This document shows, piece by piece, positions 9,208 to 18,108 of a DNA stretch of 64,000 bases. Below the pieces are notes generated by a model. It saw nothing but the letters and a program-made list of their open reading frames with translations, searched no databases and was not told the origin of the DNA. The position numbers and the translations under genes were made by a program. Location: assembly GCA_014084085.1 (NCBI GenBank), contig NPFB01000008.1:388085-452084 (forward strand), in the 5' to 3' direction. Source of the stretch: Hondaea fermentalgiana (lineage: Eukaryota; Sar; Bigyra; Thraustochytrida; Thraustochytriidae). Position 1 is the stretch's first letter. Each line of letters begins with the position of its first letter.

Positions 9208-10305
9208 TTAGGCCTGGCAATTGCCGCGTTTGTCAATGTTCGAGAATGTGGATCCCTCAAAGTTGCACTGCAACACCTCGCAGATCCTGGGAAGGCACTG
9301 GTTCAGGTTTAGGTTCTTCTGTTTCTTCAAAATGAACTTGCGCAGTGTCCCGACTTCCTCGAAGGCCTCCTGCAGCGGGGTGAGGTCGCGAACACCGTCG
9401 TAGCTCATGCCAAACTCCCTGGTGACCCGAACCTTGATAAGTCTGCCGCGCTCGTTGCACTTGACAAGGTTACGGTACTCCGCGCAGGACTCCCTTCCGT
9501 CGTGGTGGAGGCTGCACGGGTCTCTGTTGTAGAATCGCTTGCAGGCATTCCACTGCGAGGCGTCGAAGGTATCGGCGAAGGCGTTCCAGGCAGCGCACTG
9601 GTGCCGACGGTGGCGCAAGGCGTACTTTTTGTTGCAGACCGGCGCAGGGGTAGGCGCATAAGTCGGCGGGAAGGTGGGCGCTGCCGTCGTGGGCGCCTCT
9701 GTGGGACTCTGGGTGGGCGGCGTCGGGGCGCCCGTTGTCGGAGCATTAGTGGGCGCTGCCGTTGTGGGCGCTGCCGTCGTGGGGGCGTCCGTTGGCGCGG
9801 CCGTGGTGGGCGCCGGAGTCGCGCATGATCCATCGGCGGAGCACTCGCCATAGCATTGCGAGTTCGAGAAATCGCATGCAATTTGAGAGCACATCTCGGG
9901 CATGCAAATGTCCATGTTCAGAGCAGGCTCATTTCCGATCGTAACTGATTGGAGGTAAGGGTCGTTGGCAACTGCTTCAGCAAAGGCTGAGAGATCATTT
10001 TGAAGCGAGAGGCCAACATTCGAATTCGCGGCAGGGAACTGGATAGACGTGATTCGGAGATCACCCGTACTTCCTTCGCAAGTGAGAAATCCCTTGTTGC
10101 TCTCACAAAAGCCGCAGCCAGTCCCGGACGAAGACGTTCCTGTGCAGACTTTCCAGTTTGAAGACTTCTCCCAATTCGGTCCATCGAAGGCCTCGCGGAA
10201 TGCCAACCACGTTGCGCAGCTGACGTCATTCATTTTGCCGCAGCTAGTGGCCTCCGCTCCACTCAGGAGCATGGCCGAGACGGCCGCAAGGAAAAGAAGA
10301 GGCAT
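9208..10305 (-). CDS. Secreted protein with two Cys-rich modules; second module lacks one Cys pair
   Basis: The 365-residue protein has a signal peptide (MPLLFLAAVSAMLLSGAEAT). Module 1 is a divergent 12-Cys module (net about -10) with an insertion in its first third. A long linker of APTTAAPT repeats precedes module 2 (net about +9), and the protein stops just after the last Cys (RGNCQA) with no GPI signal. Module 2 keeps Cys 1-9 and the final Cys but lacks the two cysteines at positions 10 and 11, where the others read C(T/Y)G.C. Joint loss suggests those two form a disulfide. This is the most divergent copy of the array. Confidence 0.88.
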   Translation of the reverse strand: MPLLFLAAVSAMLLSGAEATSCGKMNDVSCATWLAFREAFDGPNWEKSSNWKVCTGTSSSGTGCGFCESNKGFLTCEGSTGDLRITSIQFPAANSNVGLSLQNDLSAFAEAVANDPYLQSVTIGNEPALNMDICMPEMCSQIACDFSNSQCYGECSADGSCATPAPTTAAPTDAPTTAAPTTAAPTNAPTTGAPTPPTQSPTEAPTTAAPTFPPTYAPTPAPVCNKKYALRHRRHQCAAWNAFADTFDASQWNACKRFYNRDPCSLHHDGRESCAEYRNLVKCNERGRLIKVRVTREFGMSYDGVRDLTPLQEAFEEVGTLRKFILKKQKNLNLNQCLPRICEVLQCNFEGSTFSNIDKRGNCQA

Positions 10306-12644
10306 CTTGCTTGCTTGGCGTCACAACCACGCGCCCCCCTTGTTGACCCTGTCTGGTGACGCTCTGCTTATGCCTGCCTTGCTTTTGCCCACACGCACGC
10401 AGCGTCCAGTTCAGGAATTGCTGCTTCAAGCGGCCAGTTCAGGTATTGCCCGTCAAAGTTCTGTGGCAGGCAACGTTGATCTGCGGACATCATCAGCGGT
10501 TTCTCAGCTCTCCTTCCAAGAGATCGTCCCTCCTCGTCCATTGTCTGACACCCTTTCAGCCCGTCTGCGCCTCAATATGTTCGTTAAAGTATCCGTTTTC
10601 CGAAGCCCGCAGAACCCTACAGGAGGCACGCAGCCCGGCAATTCTCGCCACAGAAAATATTACCGTTTTGAGAAGGACGGATCATTATGATCATGATGAT
10701 TGTCGTCTCCCTGGGAGAGTGAGAGGTAGAGAGATCAACCTGCAGCCAATCGACTGCGTCTCTGAACGATTGCTGCGTCCATCGTAGATGCCTCGAGTGA
10801 GGTCGCTCGGTCCTGGCCCTGGTCAGGCAAGCGCCTGGATCGACGAATAGTAGCCTAGGCAATTTTGCCTTGCAAAGGTAGAGACGCGTCGAATGCCCCC
10901 ATCAGCGATCGGTGGCGGGCCATCAGCGGTCGTTGGCGGGGCTGGTCTATCAGGTTCCGTGTCACGCGACCGCTACTGGCTTACTGTTCTAGGCCTGGAG
11001 GCCTGGACCCCCATTTTTTCCCCCCAAAAAAACCACATCCCATGAAGTTACAAGACGATTCTTCCTTTTTCCAAGAAGGGAGTTTGCGTGGCTTACGTTG
11101 GAATCTGCATCAATCAGGCATGATCTGGCAGTTTCGTTAACTGCGTCAGCGCAAACCGCAACGGATCGTCATCAAGCCGAATGGAAGTGAACGCGGTGAG
11201 GGCCGAGCGCACCCATCCTCGATTGGTCAATATTGATTGACCAAGGCAGACGAAAGTTACTTGCGCTGCTTGCAAAGCTCCTTGCTCAGAGCTGGCAAAA
11301 AAGACATGATTTTCGCGCATTGTTACTTTGGGTCAGACAAGGTTGGCGACAACACCGTCATCGCAGGACTTCAAAGCCATGCAATCTGAAGTGTGATTTT
11401 ATAATAAAAAGCACGCGTACCAACCAGTAAATGCGCAGAGAACAGTGCTGGCCCGGTGCTTCTTTGAGGCTATGGGATAATTTTTGCCAGAGATGTTCGT
11501 AGGAGCAAGACGGCGAAGCTTTGTCGCCGAAAGTCTGTTGCGGCTTCACCAAGTCACGTGCTTGCACATACTTCTGGACCTTTCTTGGGGACCTGTCTCG
11601 TGATCATTCTGGTCAAAATGTACTATATTTTGGAAGTGCTTTTCGTCTCTCAAACCGTTGCGTGCCATCCAGACTTCTACAAATACGGTTGGCTCAATAT
11701 CGGCGCCAACGAGAGCTCGTGTACCTGCTCTATGGGGCGATGCATGATTTTCTTCAGCCTTACGGTACTTGCCCAGGAAAAGAAGCACTTGGGCGCAAAG
11801 AAGCTTCTCCCTTGGAAAAGCCTGAGATGGATCCACCGTAACGGACTCACCAACGCAGAGCCGGACTATATACTTCTTCCCCATTTTCTTGTGTATTAAG
11901 CCTGAACGAAAGTTTCATCAACGCAGCAAGCATGACGCTCCCTCCCTTCTCCTTTTGAAGGTCGTCCCATGTTCCTGGCACTGCGCCTGCTGGCTAGCTG
12001 GATTCCCCCCCCCCCCCCCCCCCCCCCCCACGCTGGCTGCCCACCTAGAGTCTCGCCTGCAAGCAGTAAAGAAGTAAAACCGAGTCGGCCCATTTCTCTG
12101 TTGAAGACTTTGAAGCTCGTTACGCTCACGCGTGAGTTGATGCGCACAAGAAACAGATAGCTCACGCACGCACGTCCTGGCTGTCTGGCCCGGGCGGCCT
12201 TGCTTGGCCCGCATCGTCAGGCGGCGAACGTGGCCGTGTGTCGATGCCACTGTGCCACAGTGAAACGTGCGGCCCAACGGCTATTTGGCCCGCAGAAGGC
12301 CACAGATCAATACACGGCTGATATGTGAAAAAGCTCAGGTCTAACGCGCGCGACAAGGAGGGGCGGAGAAAGGGAGAGATAAAGGAGATAAAGAGACTTC
12401 GAGCGAGCGTGAGCCTGGACCTTCAACGGCCATGTCCCGCGCGACAGTTTCGAGATGGCCAAAGTCGTGCTTGGAGAAGAAGAAACGCGAGAACACGCGG
12501 CACCGACGTCTCCCGCGCAAAGAAAATTTGAGCAAACCCATATTCAAGCAATCCGACTCCAAGACAAATCAATCCTTTGCCAAGGCCCGCAGAACAGCGC
12601 AAGGCTTGCTATTGAATAAAAAGCGACCAATCAATCGATCAACG
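10306..12644. other. 2.3 kb intergenic interval with C27 tract
   Basis: Overlapping short ORFs near 11520-11900 run on both strands and show no recognisable domain, so none is called. A C27 tract lies at 12005-12031. The last 200 bases before 12645 are purine-rich and probably form the 5' leader of the next gene. Confidence 0.6.
12005..12031. repeat. C27 homopolymer
   Basis: Twenty-seven consecutive C make this the longest homopolymer in the window. It could form G-quadruplex or i-motif structures, and its true length is likely to be uncertain in the assembly. Confidence 0.95.
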
Positions 12645-13550
12645 ATGTCGCGCTCTCTTCTTCTCGTTGCCTGCCTCGCCCTTCTCACGAAGAGCGCTTT
12701 TGGGTACGACCTTCCTGCCGAATGCGACATCGATGATATTGATAACGCAAAGTTGAGCTGCGCGTTCTACTACGAGCTTCGCAACGCATTTCAGGGCGAC
12801 AGCTGGTCTGCGTGCAAGAGTATTGATTACAGCAAGAGAATCTGCAACCAATGCCCTGGCAACAAGAACTGGATTACTTGCTCGAGTGGCCTCATTACTT
12901 CCTTCGCGATTACGAGCGAACAGAACTTCGTCCTCGACACGGACTACGACCTCACCAACCTGAACGCAGTCATGACGGCAATGGCGGCTGGAGGATTTGA
13001 AACCTTTACGCTTCAGAACCAGGCGTCTGCCGGTATGACCGAGTGCTTTGATGCGTGCTCTGATGTTACGTGCGACTTTTCCAGCTCAGACTGCTCTGAT
13101 TCATGCACCACGAATGGCGTCTGCCCTACCTCGGCCCCCACTGACGCCGTTGCGACCCCGGCCCCCACTGATGCTGCCGCCACTCCGGCGCCTACCGACG
13201 CTGCCGCCACCCCGGCGCCTACGGATGCCGCCGCGACCCCGGCCCCCACAGAACTTGCAACTCCGGCGCCGACCGCTGCTGACGAGACGCCCGCCCCTAC
13301 GGACGAGGTCGTGACTACCACTCCTGCGCCCACGGCTGCGCCCACGGCCGGCCCCACGACTGCGCCCACGGACGGCCCCACGGCTGCGCCCACGGACCTC
13401 GATGTTGACGATCGCGAGGAGGAGGACCCGTGCTCCAACTCGACTCTCGCCAACTGCACGATGGCACCCACGCCCTCGCCGTCGGGCGCTGGCATGCTCG
13501 AGGTTGGCGTGCTCTCGTTCGTGCTTGCGCTCAGCAAGGCCTTCTGGTAG
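12645..13550 (+). CDS. GPI-anchored-type surface protein, one 12-Cys module plus long Thr/Pro/Ala stalk
   Basis: An in-frame ATG exists at 12432, but the intervening 71 residues are basic and unlike the family. The ATG at 12645 gives a proper signal peptide (MSRSLLLVACLALLTKSAFG) matching the paralogues, so it is chosen (301 residues). One 12-Cys module follows (about -14 net). The stalk has regular APTDAAATP units and then TAAPTAGPT units. A pre-anchor block with two Cys and sequons NST and NCT matches the block in the gene at 5083. The hydrophobic tail ends SKAFW, a GPI-type signal. Role unknown; a surface protein is inferred. Confidence 0.9.
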   Translation: MSRSLLLVACLALLTKSAFGYDLPAECDIDDIDNAKLSCAFYYELRNAFQGDSWSACKSIDYSKRICNQCPGNKNWITCSSGLITSFAITSEQNFVLDTDYDLTNLNAVMTAMAAGGFETFTLQNQASAGMTECFDACSDVTCDFSSSDCSDSCTTNGVCPTSAPTDAVATPAPTDAAATPAPTDAAATPAPTDAAATPAPTELATPAPTAADETPAPTDEVVTTTPAPTAAPTAGPTTAPTDGPTAAPTDLDVDDREEEDPCSNSTLANCTMAPTPSPSGAGMLEVGVLSFVLALSKAFW

Positions 13551-14038
13551 ATGGGAACGATAAACCACGTTATCCAAACTTTAAAACTGATGTTGATGCA
13601 TGCCCCCCTCCCCATCTCTTTCGTTTACAAAATGGCAATCAAAACGGCAATCGTGCTTTCCTTTCAAGTTGCTTTCTACACAGCACAAGCAAGCCCCAAG
13701 CAGAAATTATTCGGATGAGCCCGGTGGGAGGAAATATCGCTCGACGAACAACTACAAGCATCGAACTGTGGAAGCGCTTTGCTCTTGTTTCGTGAAACAA
13801 TGTCGAGCAAATCTTATAGAACACAGTCGTCTGCGATTGTGATAGTATACCTGACGCAGTGAAAGAGATCGATCATAAAGTATCCGTCATCCATCAAAAA
13901 TCTATAAAAGTTGATGCCTCACATGATTGAAATTCTACTTGCTTGCACTGTGGCTGGCTGTTCAACAGCAAGCAGTTTCTCCGCAACGGCGATAAAGACA
14001 ACGGTACCCCTGCGGTCGCGTCGCAGTCGTCCTGCTAA
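13551..14038. other. Convergent spacer between surface-protein gene and CNOT10
   Basis: This 488-bp spacer receives the 3' ends of genes on both sides. It is AT-richer than the flanks. No gene recognised. Confidence 0.6.
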
Positions 14039-16603
14039 TTACCTCGACGTCTTGAGAAGCCTACGCGCTCTGTCCTGCTCGCCGCGGCATAGACAGAGAT
14101 ACACGAGCAAGCGCATGGCGTGCGCAAAATCTGGGACCATGTCGAGCGCCCGCAGGAGGAGTCGCTCGGCCTCTGCGAGGTCGCTCTTGAGAATGCGTAC
14201 GAGTGCAAGGTTAGTGCAGAGTGCAGCGCGCGCGCGTTCGGCGGCAGGGCCGAGCAGAGGGCTGCTGCCCGAAAGATCTTGCTCGCCTCGCGCATTAGCA
14301 AGTTCGACTTCCATCGCTTTGGCAACGTGATCAAGAGCAGGCTTAAAACTGTCGCCCTCCATTGCGCCACTCCGGAGACTCGCCTCCGCGCAGTACGCAT
14401 GTGCGGCTGCGAGGCCTGTGGCGTCCAGGGTCTGTTTGGCATCAGGAGAAGAACCTGCAAGATCCACAACCTCGCGGCTCGAACGATATGCCAGCGCCCA
14501 ATCGCCGACTTGGAGAGCAAGATACGACTGGCATAGAAGCGCGGTCTGTCGCATGGCAAGGACCTGGAAACGAGAAACGTCTCCACTCGAGTCGAGGCCT
14601 GCAACGGACTGCTTGCTGTTGCTGGCGTTACCGCCGTTCTTTACGCCGTTTACATCGGAGGCGCCAGCCGAGGACGACGCTGCAGCGGCCGCAGCAGCAG
14701 CAGCAGCAGCAGCAGCGGCTGCAGCAGCCGCAGCAGCAGAAGAGGCGTCGCCCTCGGAAGCGCCGCCGGCCGCCGACTTTCTCGCCTGCGCCGCAGAGGA
14801 AGAGGGTCCGCTCGGTGGAGAGCCGTCTTCGAGGATGTTGAGCAGGTAAAGTACATGGCACGTTGCGCGAATGCCGCTCTCCAGGCTGACCCCAGAGGCA
14901 AGCAGGCTGTGCGCCCCGGCGACTGTTGCGGGCTCGGCCGGGGCCGGCGCACCGCTGACACGCGCATGCTTGCCGCCCGACTTGGCTGACTTGGACTTGG
15001 TCTTTTTCGTAGAGGCTGAGCTTTTGCCTTCCGGCGCCGGAGACTGAGACGCAGGGCCTTCGCTCGAGGCCTCGTCTGCGCCGAGTCCAGCACCTGAAGT
15101 GAGCAAGATGCGCCGCTCCGCGCCCTCGCCAATAACGCTATGCAAGAGCCCAGCCCGGCCGTCTCGCTCCGAGGTCTGCGCGTGTGCCATGACCACGCAC
15201 TCTGCCACGTGAAGCCACAGACGCGGACGGTGGTAGGCAGCAGGCGCGGCGCGCATGAAACTCTCATATGCAAGCGTGGGTTTACCGCAGTGCAAAAGCT
15301 GCACCGCCAAATTGAAGGCGATTTCGGGGCTGCACTGTTCGGCATCCTGTTTCGCAGCTTCGAGAGCCTTGGCAAAGATGACAGCCGCGCAATGATGGCG
15401 ACCACGCTGGTGCTGAATGCACCCCATATTGTTGAGCGCCACACTTTTGCTCAAGCCTTTCGCGGAGGCCTCCTCGAGATGCTTGGAGCATGTCTCGTAG
15501 TCTTCAGCCAGATAGGCGACGTTGGCACGCAGGCATTCAGCAATGGCAGCCTGGCCAAGCGCGTCCCCATCGGCGCGAGGCTGGACGCCGCTATGGTCTG
15601 TCGAAGAAAGCTTGAGACCCTCCCAAGCTTGAGACTCTGGCGAAGAGACAGCCTTGCCAGTATCCATGCTTCCTTGCGGTAAGAGGGCATCCAAGTTACG
15701 CGCCGAAGCCTTTGTCATTCCTGCGGCACCCGCCTGAATGAGCGTAATCTTTGCCTTGTAGTTGGCAAGTCTGCTCAGCACATCATTAATCTGAGGTTCA
15801 TCCCACGACCGGTGCGCCCCCTCTCCAGCGCGTGATTGCTGCTGCTGCTGCTGCTGGTCCTGCTTGTCGGCGTTCGCGTCACTCTTGGTATCGGCGCCAG
15901 AAGTGTTTGTCTCGGCGCCGCCGCTCGATCCGGCTACAACACCTGTTGAAAGGTTTTTATGGCCATTAAAAGCGTGGGGTTTCTCCAAATAATCAATAAC
16001 ACTTTGCGCTTGCTCGGCGACATGGCCAACCAGTAAGCCACCTTCGCTTGGGCCTGCGCCGCGTGCAATGAGGGTGTACACATCGAGAAGAAGAAAGCAA
16101 ATGCAGAGTGCCAAGCCCTCATCCAGAGCATCAATGTAGCGAAAGAGGTTTTCGAGCAGATCCAACGCCGATCGCCACTGGCGCTTGTTTGCTTGCACCA
16201 CCGCACGGTTGTACATTGCGTACGCTGCGTCAGGCTGGAAGCGCGTCTTGGATGCGATGCCGTCGCCAGTGCTGCTTGCGTTTTCTCCTTGCCGTTGTTC
16301 GCCGCCGGGACCGCTCTCCTTGGACGCGCCCGCGCTGGATTTGGCGTTTTCCTCGTTGAGCAGCCCCGACACCTTGTTGATCTTTTCGAGCAGCTGGCTC
16401 GAGTCTGGATTCTTGGCCGAGGCGAATGCCGCGAGCGCGGCATTGTGCATGACCTTGGCGGTCGCTGACCGCGTGTCGCCATCTCCCGCCGCCTGTTTCT
16501 CCACCTGCTTGCCAAGATTTTCCAGCGTCGAGGAGCACTCCGCAAAGCTCCTCTTGCTCCACTGCTCGCCGGCCTTTTGTGCTAGCTCTGCATGCTGCTG
16601 CTG
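14039..16603 (-). CDS. CNOT10: CCR4-NOT complex subunit 10 (TPR protein), 5' end unresolved
   Basis: The product is a TPR-repeat protein of the CCR4-NOT deadenylase complex, where CNOT10 pairs with CNOT11. Family signals include KVMHNAALAAF near the N-terminus, NNMGCIQHQRGRHHCAAVIF in the centre and closing TPRs (AEAERLLLRALDMVPDFAHAM). The first ATG-, GTG- or TTG-type codon of the frame is a GTG at 16504. The frame stays open upstream and encodes family-like sequence (AQKAGEQWSKRSFAECSSTL) preceded by a poly-Gln/Pro run to about 16650. No ATG lies between there and the upstream in-frame stop near 16795, so the true start is in an unseen exon or is non-AUG. A poly-Ala run near 14690-14740 and poly-Gln runs interrupt the domain. 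The gene is divergent from the RNA-binding protein at 16684. Confidence 0.85.
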   Translation of the reverse strand, partial: QQQHAELAQKAGEQWSKRSFAECSSTLENLGKQVEKQAAGDGDTRSATAKVMHNAALAAFASAKNPDSSQLLEKINKVSGLLNEENAKSSAGASKESGPGGEQRQGENASSTGDGIASKTRFQPDAAYAMYNRAVVQANKRQWRSALDLLENLFRYIDALDEGLALCICFLLLDVYTLIARGAGPSEGGLLVGHVAEQAQSVIDYLEKPHAFNGHKNLSTGVVAGSSGGAETNTSGADTKSDANADKQDQQQQQQQSRAGEGAHRSWDEPQINDVLSRLANYKAKITLIQAGAAGMTKASARNLDALLPQGSMDTGKAVSSPESQAWEGLKLSSTDHSGVQPRADGDALGQAAIAECLRANVAYLAEDYETCSKHLEEASAKGLSKSVALNNMGCIQHQRGRHHCAAVIFAKALEAAKQDAEQCSPEIAFNLAVQLLHCGKPTLAYESFMRAAPAAYHRPRLWLHVAECVVMAHAQTSERDGRAGLLHSVIGEGAERRILLTSGAGLGADEASSEGPASQSPAPEGKSSASTKKTKSKSAKSGGKHARVSGAPAPAEPATVAGAHSLLASGVSLESGIRATCHVLYLLNILEDGSPPSGPSSSAAQARKSAAGGASEGDASSAAAAAAAAAAAAAAAAAAAASSSAGASDVNGVKNGGNASNSKQSVAGLDSSGDVSRFQVLAMRQTALLCQSYLALQVGDWALAYRSSREVVDLAGSSPDAKQTLDATGLAAAHAYCAEASLRSGAMEGDSFKPALDHVAKAMEVELANARGEQDLSGSSPLLGPAAERARAALCTNLALVRILKSDLAEAERLLLRALDMVPDFAHAMRLLVYLCLCRGEQDRARRLLKTSR

Positions 16604-16683
16604 CTGCTGCTGCTGCTGCGACTGCGGCTGCGGCTGCTGCGGCTGCTGCGGCGGGGCCGGACGCGGGGCTGGGGAAGATCGAG

Positions 16684-18108
16684 ATGGGCGACGGCGCCTG
16701 GCGCGAGTTCGCGCTGGCGGAGGACCGCGAGCTGGGCGAAGGGGAGGTGCAGCGCTTGAGCGACAAGGTGTCGGCGAAGCTGCTCGAACTCACGGGCGAA
16801 GATGCGGACCCTACGTTTGTAGAGTACCTCTTTGTGATGTTGAACAATCACATCAAGATGGGCAAGATCGCTGGGGACCTTGCCGAGGTTGCAGAAGGCG
16901 ACTACTCGGAGGCTCTGTGCGAGTGGCTGACGGGCGAGCTCAAAAAGACGCTGCGCATCGGCCCCACGCCCGAGGAAGAACTGGCTCTTATGAAAGAAAA
17001 GATGGCCGCTCTTGAGCGCGAAAAGGAACAGCTCAAGCAAGAGGTCAAACGAAACAACGAATTCATCCCCATGGACCGGTCACGCAAGCGTCCTCTCGAG
17101 TCGGCTGGGCAGGATCCTGATGAAGAAGAGGCAAACATTTCTCCTCTCGCTTCTCTGTACCTGGACTACCTCAAGAGCGGCACCCCCGGAGACTTTGCCG
17201 CGTTTCGTGCCTCCAAGGACCCGTCAGCGCCACAACCCAAGGAGATGGAATCGGCTACGAGTTCGAGCGGGGCCGGCGCTGGGCCGCCTGTGGCTCCCGT
17301 GGGCAGAGGTGCCATGGTTTGGTCTCGTTTCGGAGACGCGGAGAAGCAGCACAACGGAGACAACGACATGGACGAGGAGGGCAACAATGAAGACGACGAT
17401 GGCGATGCCGTGACCTCGAGCATTATCGGATCAGCACCATCGACACCGATTCTTCCGGGAGGTTTTGGCGCGCACGCACAAAGCCGTCAAGACTCTTTTG
17501 CCCAACGAGGCGGATTTGGTGGTGGAGGTGGCCGGGGCGGCCGCGTCTTTGGTAACCGCACCTTCGTCAAGGCCGATGACGGCAGCGGTATGGTTGAAGT
17601 GACCAAGGAGACACAAGGGCACGCACCAACGCCGAAAGGCAACATGACCTTTACTCGTGAGGGTCTTGAAGATCACAGCAATGCCGCCGGTGGAGACCAA
17701 CACGATGATGACGACGCTGTTGATGATGAAGAAAACGCAGCAGGAGCCGGAGCAGGCGAGGACGAAAACGCTGAAAGCAAGCCTGCTTGGGGCGCAGGTG
17801 CTACTCGTGCCAATGCTGAGAGCGGCGGCGTAGCAGGCGATGACGGGGCTGATAGTCAGTATTATCGCGGAGGATTTCGTGGCGGCTACCGTGGCAACAA
17901 CTATCGGGGCGGCTATCGGGGTGGCTATCGAGGCCGAGGAAGCAGCTTTTATCGAGGAGGCGGAGGCGGGAGCGGTGGCGGCTACTTGTCACGGGGCCGA
18001 GGTCGCGGCCGTGGTGGATTCGTTGCCCCTGCAAACAAGCAGTGGGTTCGCACACGTGATCCTGCCAAGGAGCAGAGTCTCTCGCAAAGTTTACCTGCCA
18101 CGCCCTAG
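16684..18108 (+). CDS. PWI-like (Nab2/ZC3H14-type N-domain) and RGG-box RNA-binding protein
   Basis: Translation from the ATG at 16684 gives 474 residues. The frame is open upstream through a GCT repeat, but only a GTG precedes it. Residues about 20-95 form a helical domain with FVEYLFVMLNNH and LCEWLTGELKK, resembling the PWI-like N-terminal fold of Nab2/ZC3H14 and RBM26/27 proteins that act in mRNA export and poly(A) control. A coiled stretch rich in Glu/Lys follows, then acidic low-complexity sequence. The C-terminus is a Tyr-containing RGG box (GGYRGGYRGRG and similar, about residues 395-450), a typical RNA-binding and arginine-methylation segment. No CCCH fingers or RRM were seen, so the exact orthologue is uncertain. 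It is divergent from CNOT10, also an mRNA-metabolism gene. Confidence 0.8.
   Translation: MGDGAWREFALAEDRELGEGEVQRLSDKVSAKLLELTGEDADPTFVEYLFVMLNNHIKMGKIAGDLAEVAEGDYSEALCEWLTGELKKTLRIGPTPEEELALMKEKMAALEREKEQLKQEVKRNNEFIPMDRSRKRPLESAGQDPDEEEANISPLASLYLDYLKSGTPGDFAAFRASKDPSAPQPKEMESATSSSGAGAGPPVAPVGRGAMVWSRFGDAEKQHNGDNDMDEEGNNEDDDGDAVTSSIIGSAPSTPILPGGFGAHAQSRQDSFAQRGGFGGGGGRGGRVFGNRTFVKADDGSGMVEVTKETQGHAPTPKGNMTFTREGLEDHSNAAGGDQHDDDDAVDDEENAAGAGAGEDENAESKPAWGAGATRANAESGGVAGDDGADSQYYRGGFRGGYRGNNYRGGYRGGYRGRGSSFYRGGGGGSGGGYLSRGRGRGRGGFVAPANKQWVRTRDPAKEQSLSQSLPATP

Noticed and set aside
11521..11899. Overlapping ORFs with hydrophobic segments on both strands
   Set aside because: Three frames are open over the same 350 bases, with no conserved motif, no consistent start and no neighbour support.
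12432..12644. N-terminal extension of the surface gene at 12645 from an upstream ATG
   Set aside because: The 71 extra residues are basic and would bury the signal peptide. All paralogues start directly with the signal peptide.
85..13550. Classification of the 12-Cys proteins as leucine-rich repeat proteins
   Set aside because: The W..C...DPC...V.C part recalls an LRR N-cap, but no tandem LRRs follow and the module ends in its own Cys cluster, so only a distant resemblance is noted.
16579..16683. Poly-Ala N-terminal extension of the RGG protein
   Set aside because: It starts at a GTG and reads a CAG/GCT repeat. The same DNA is better explained as the poly-Gln start region of CNOT10 on the other strand.
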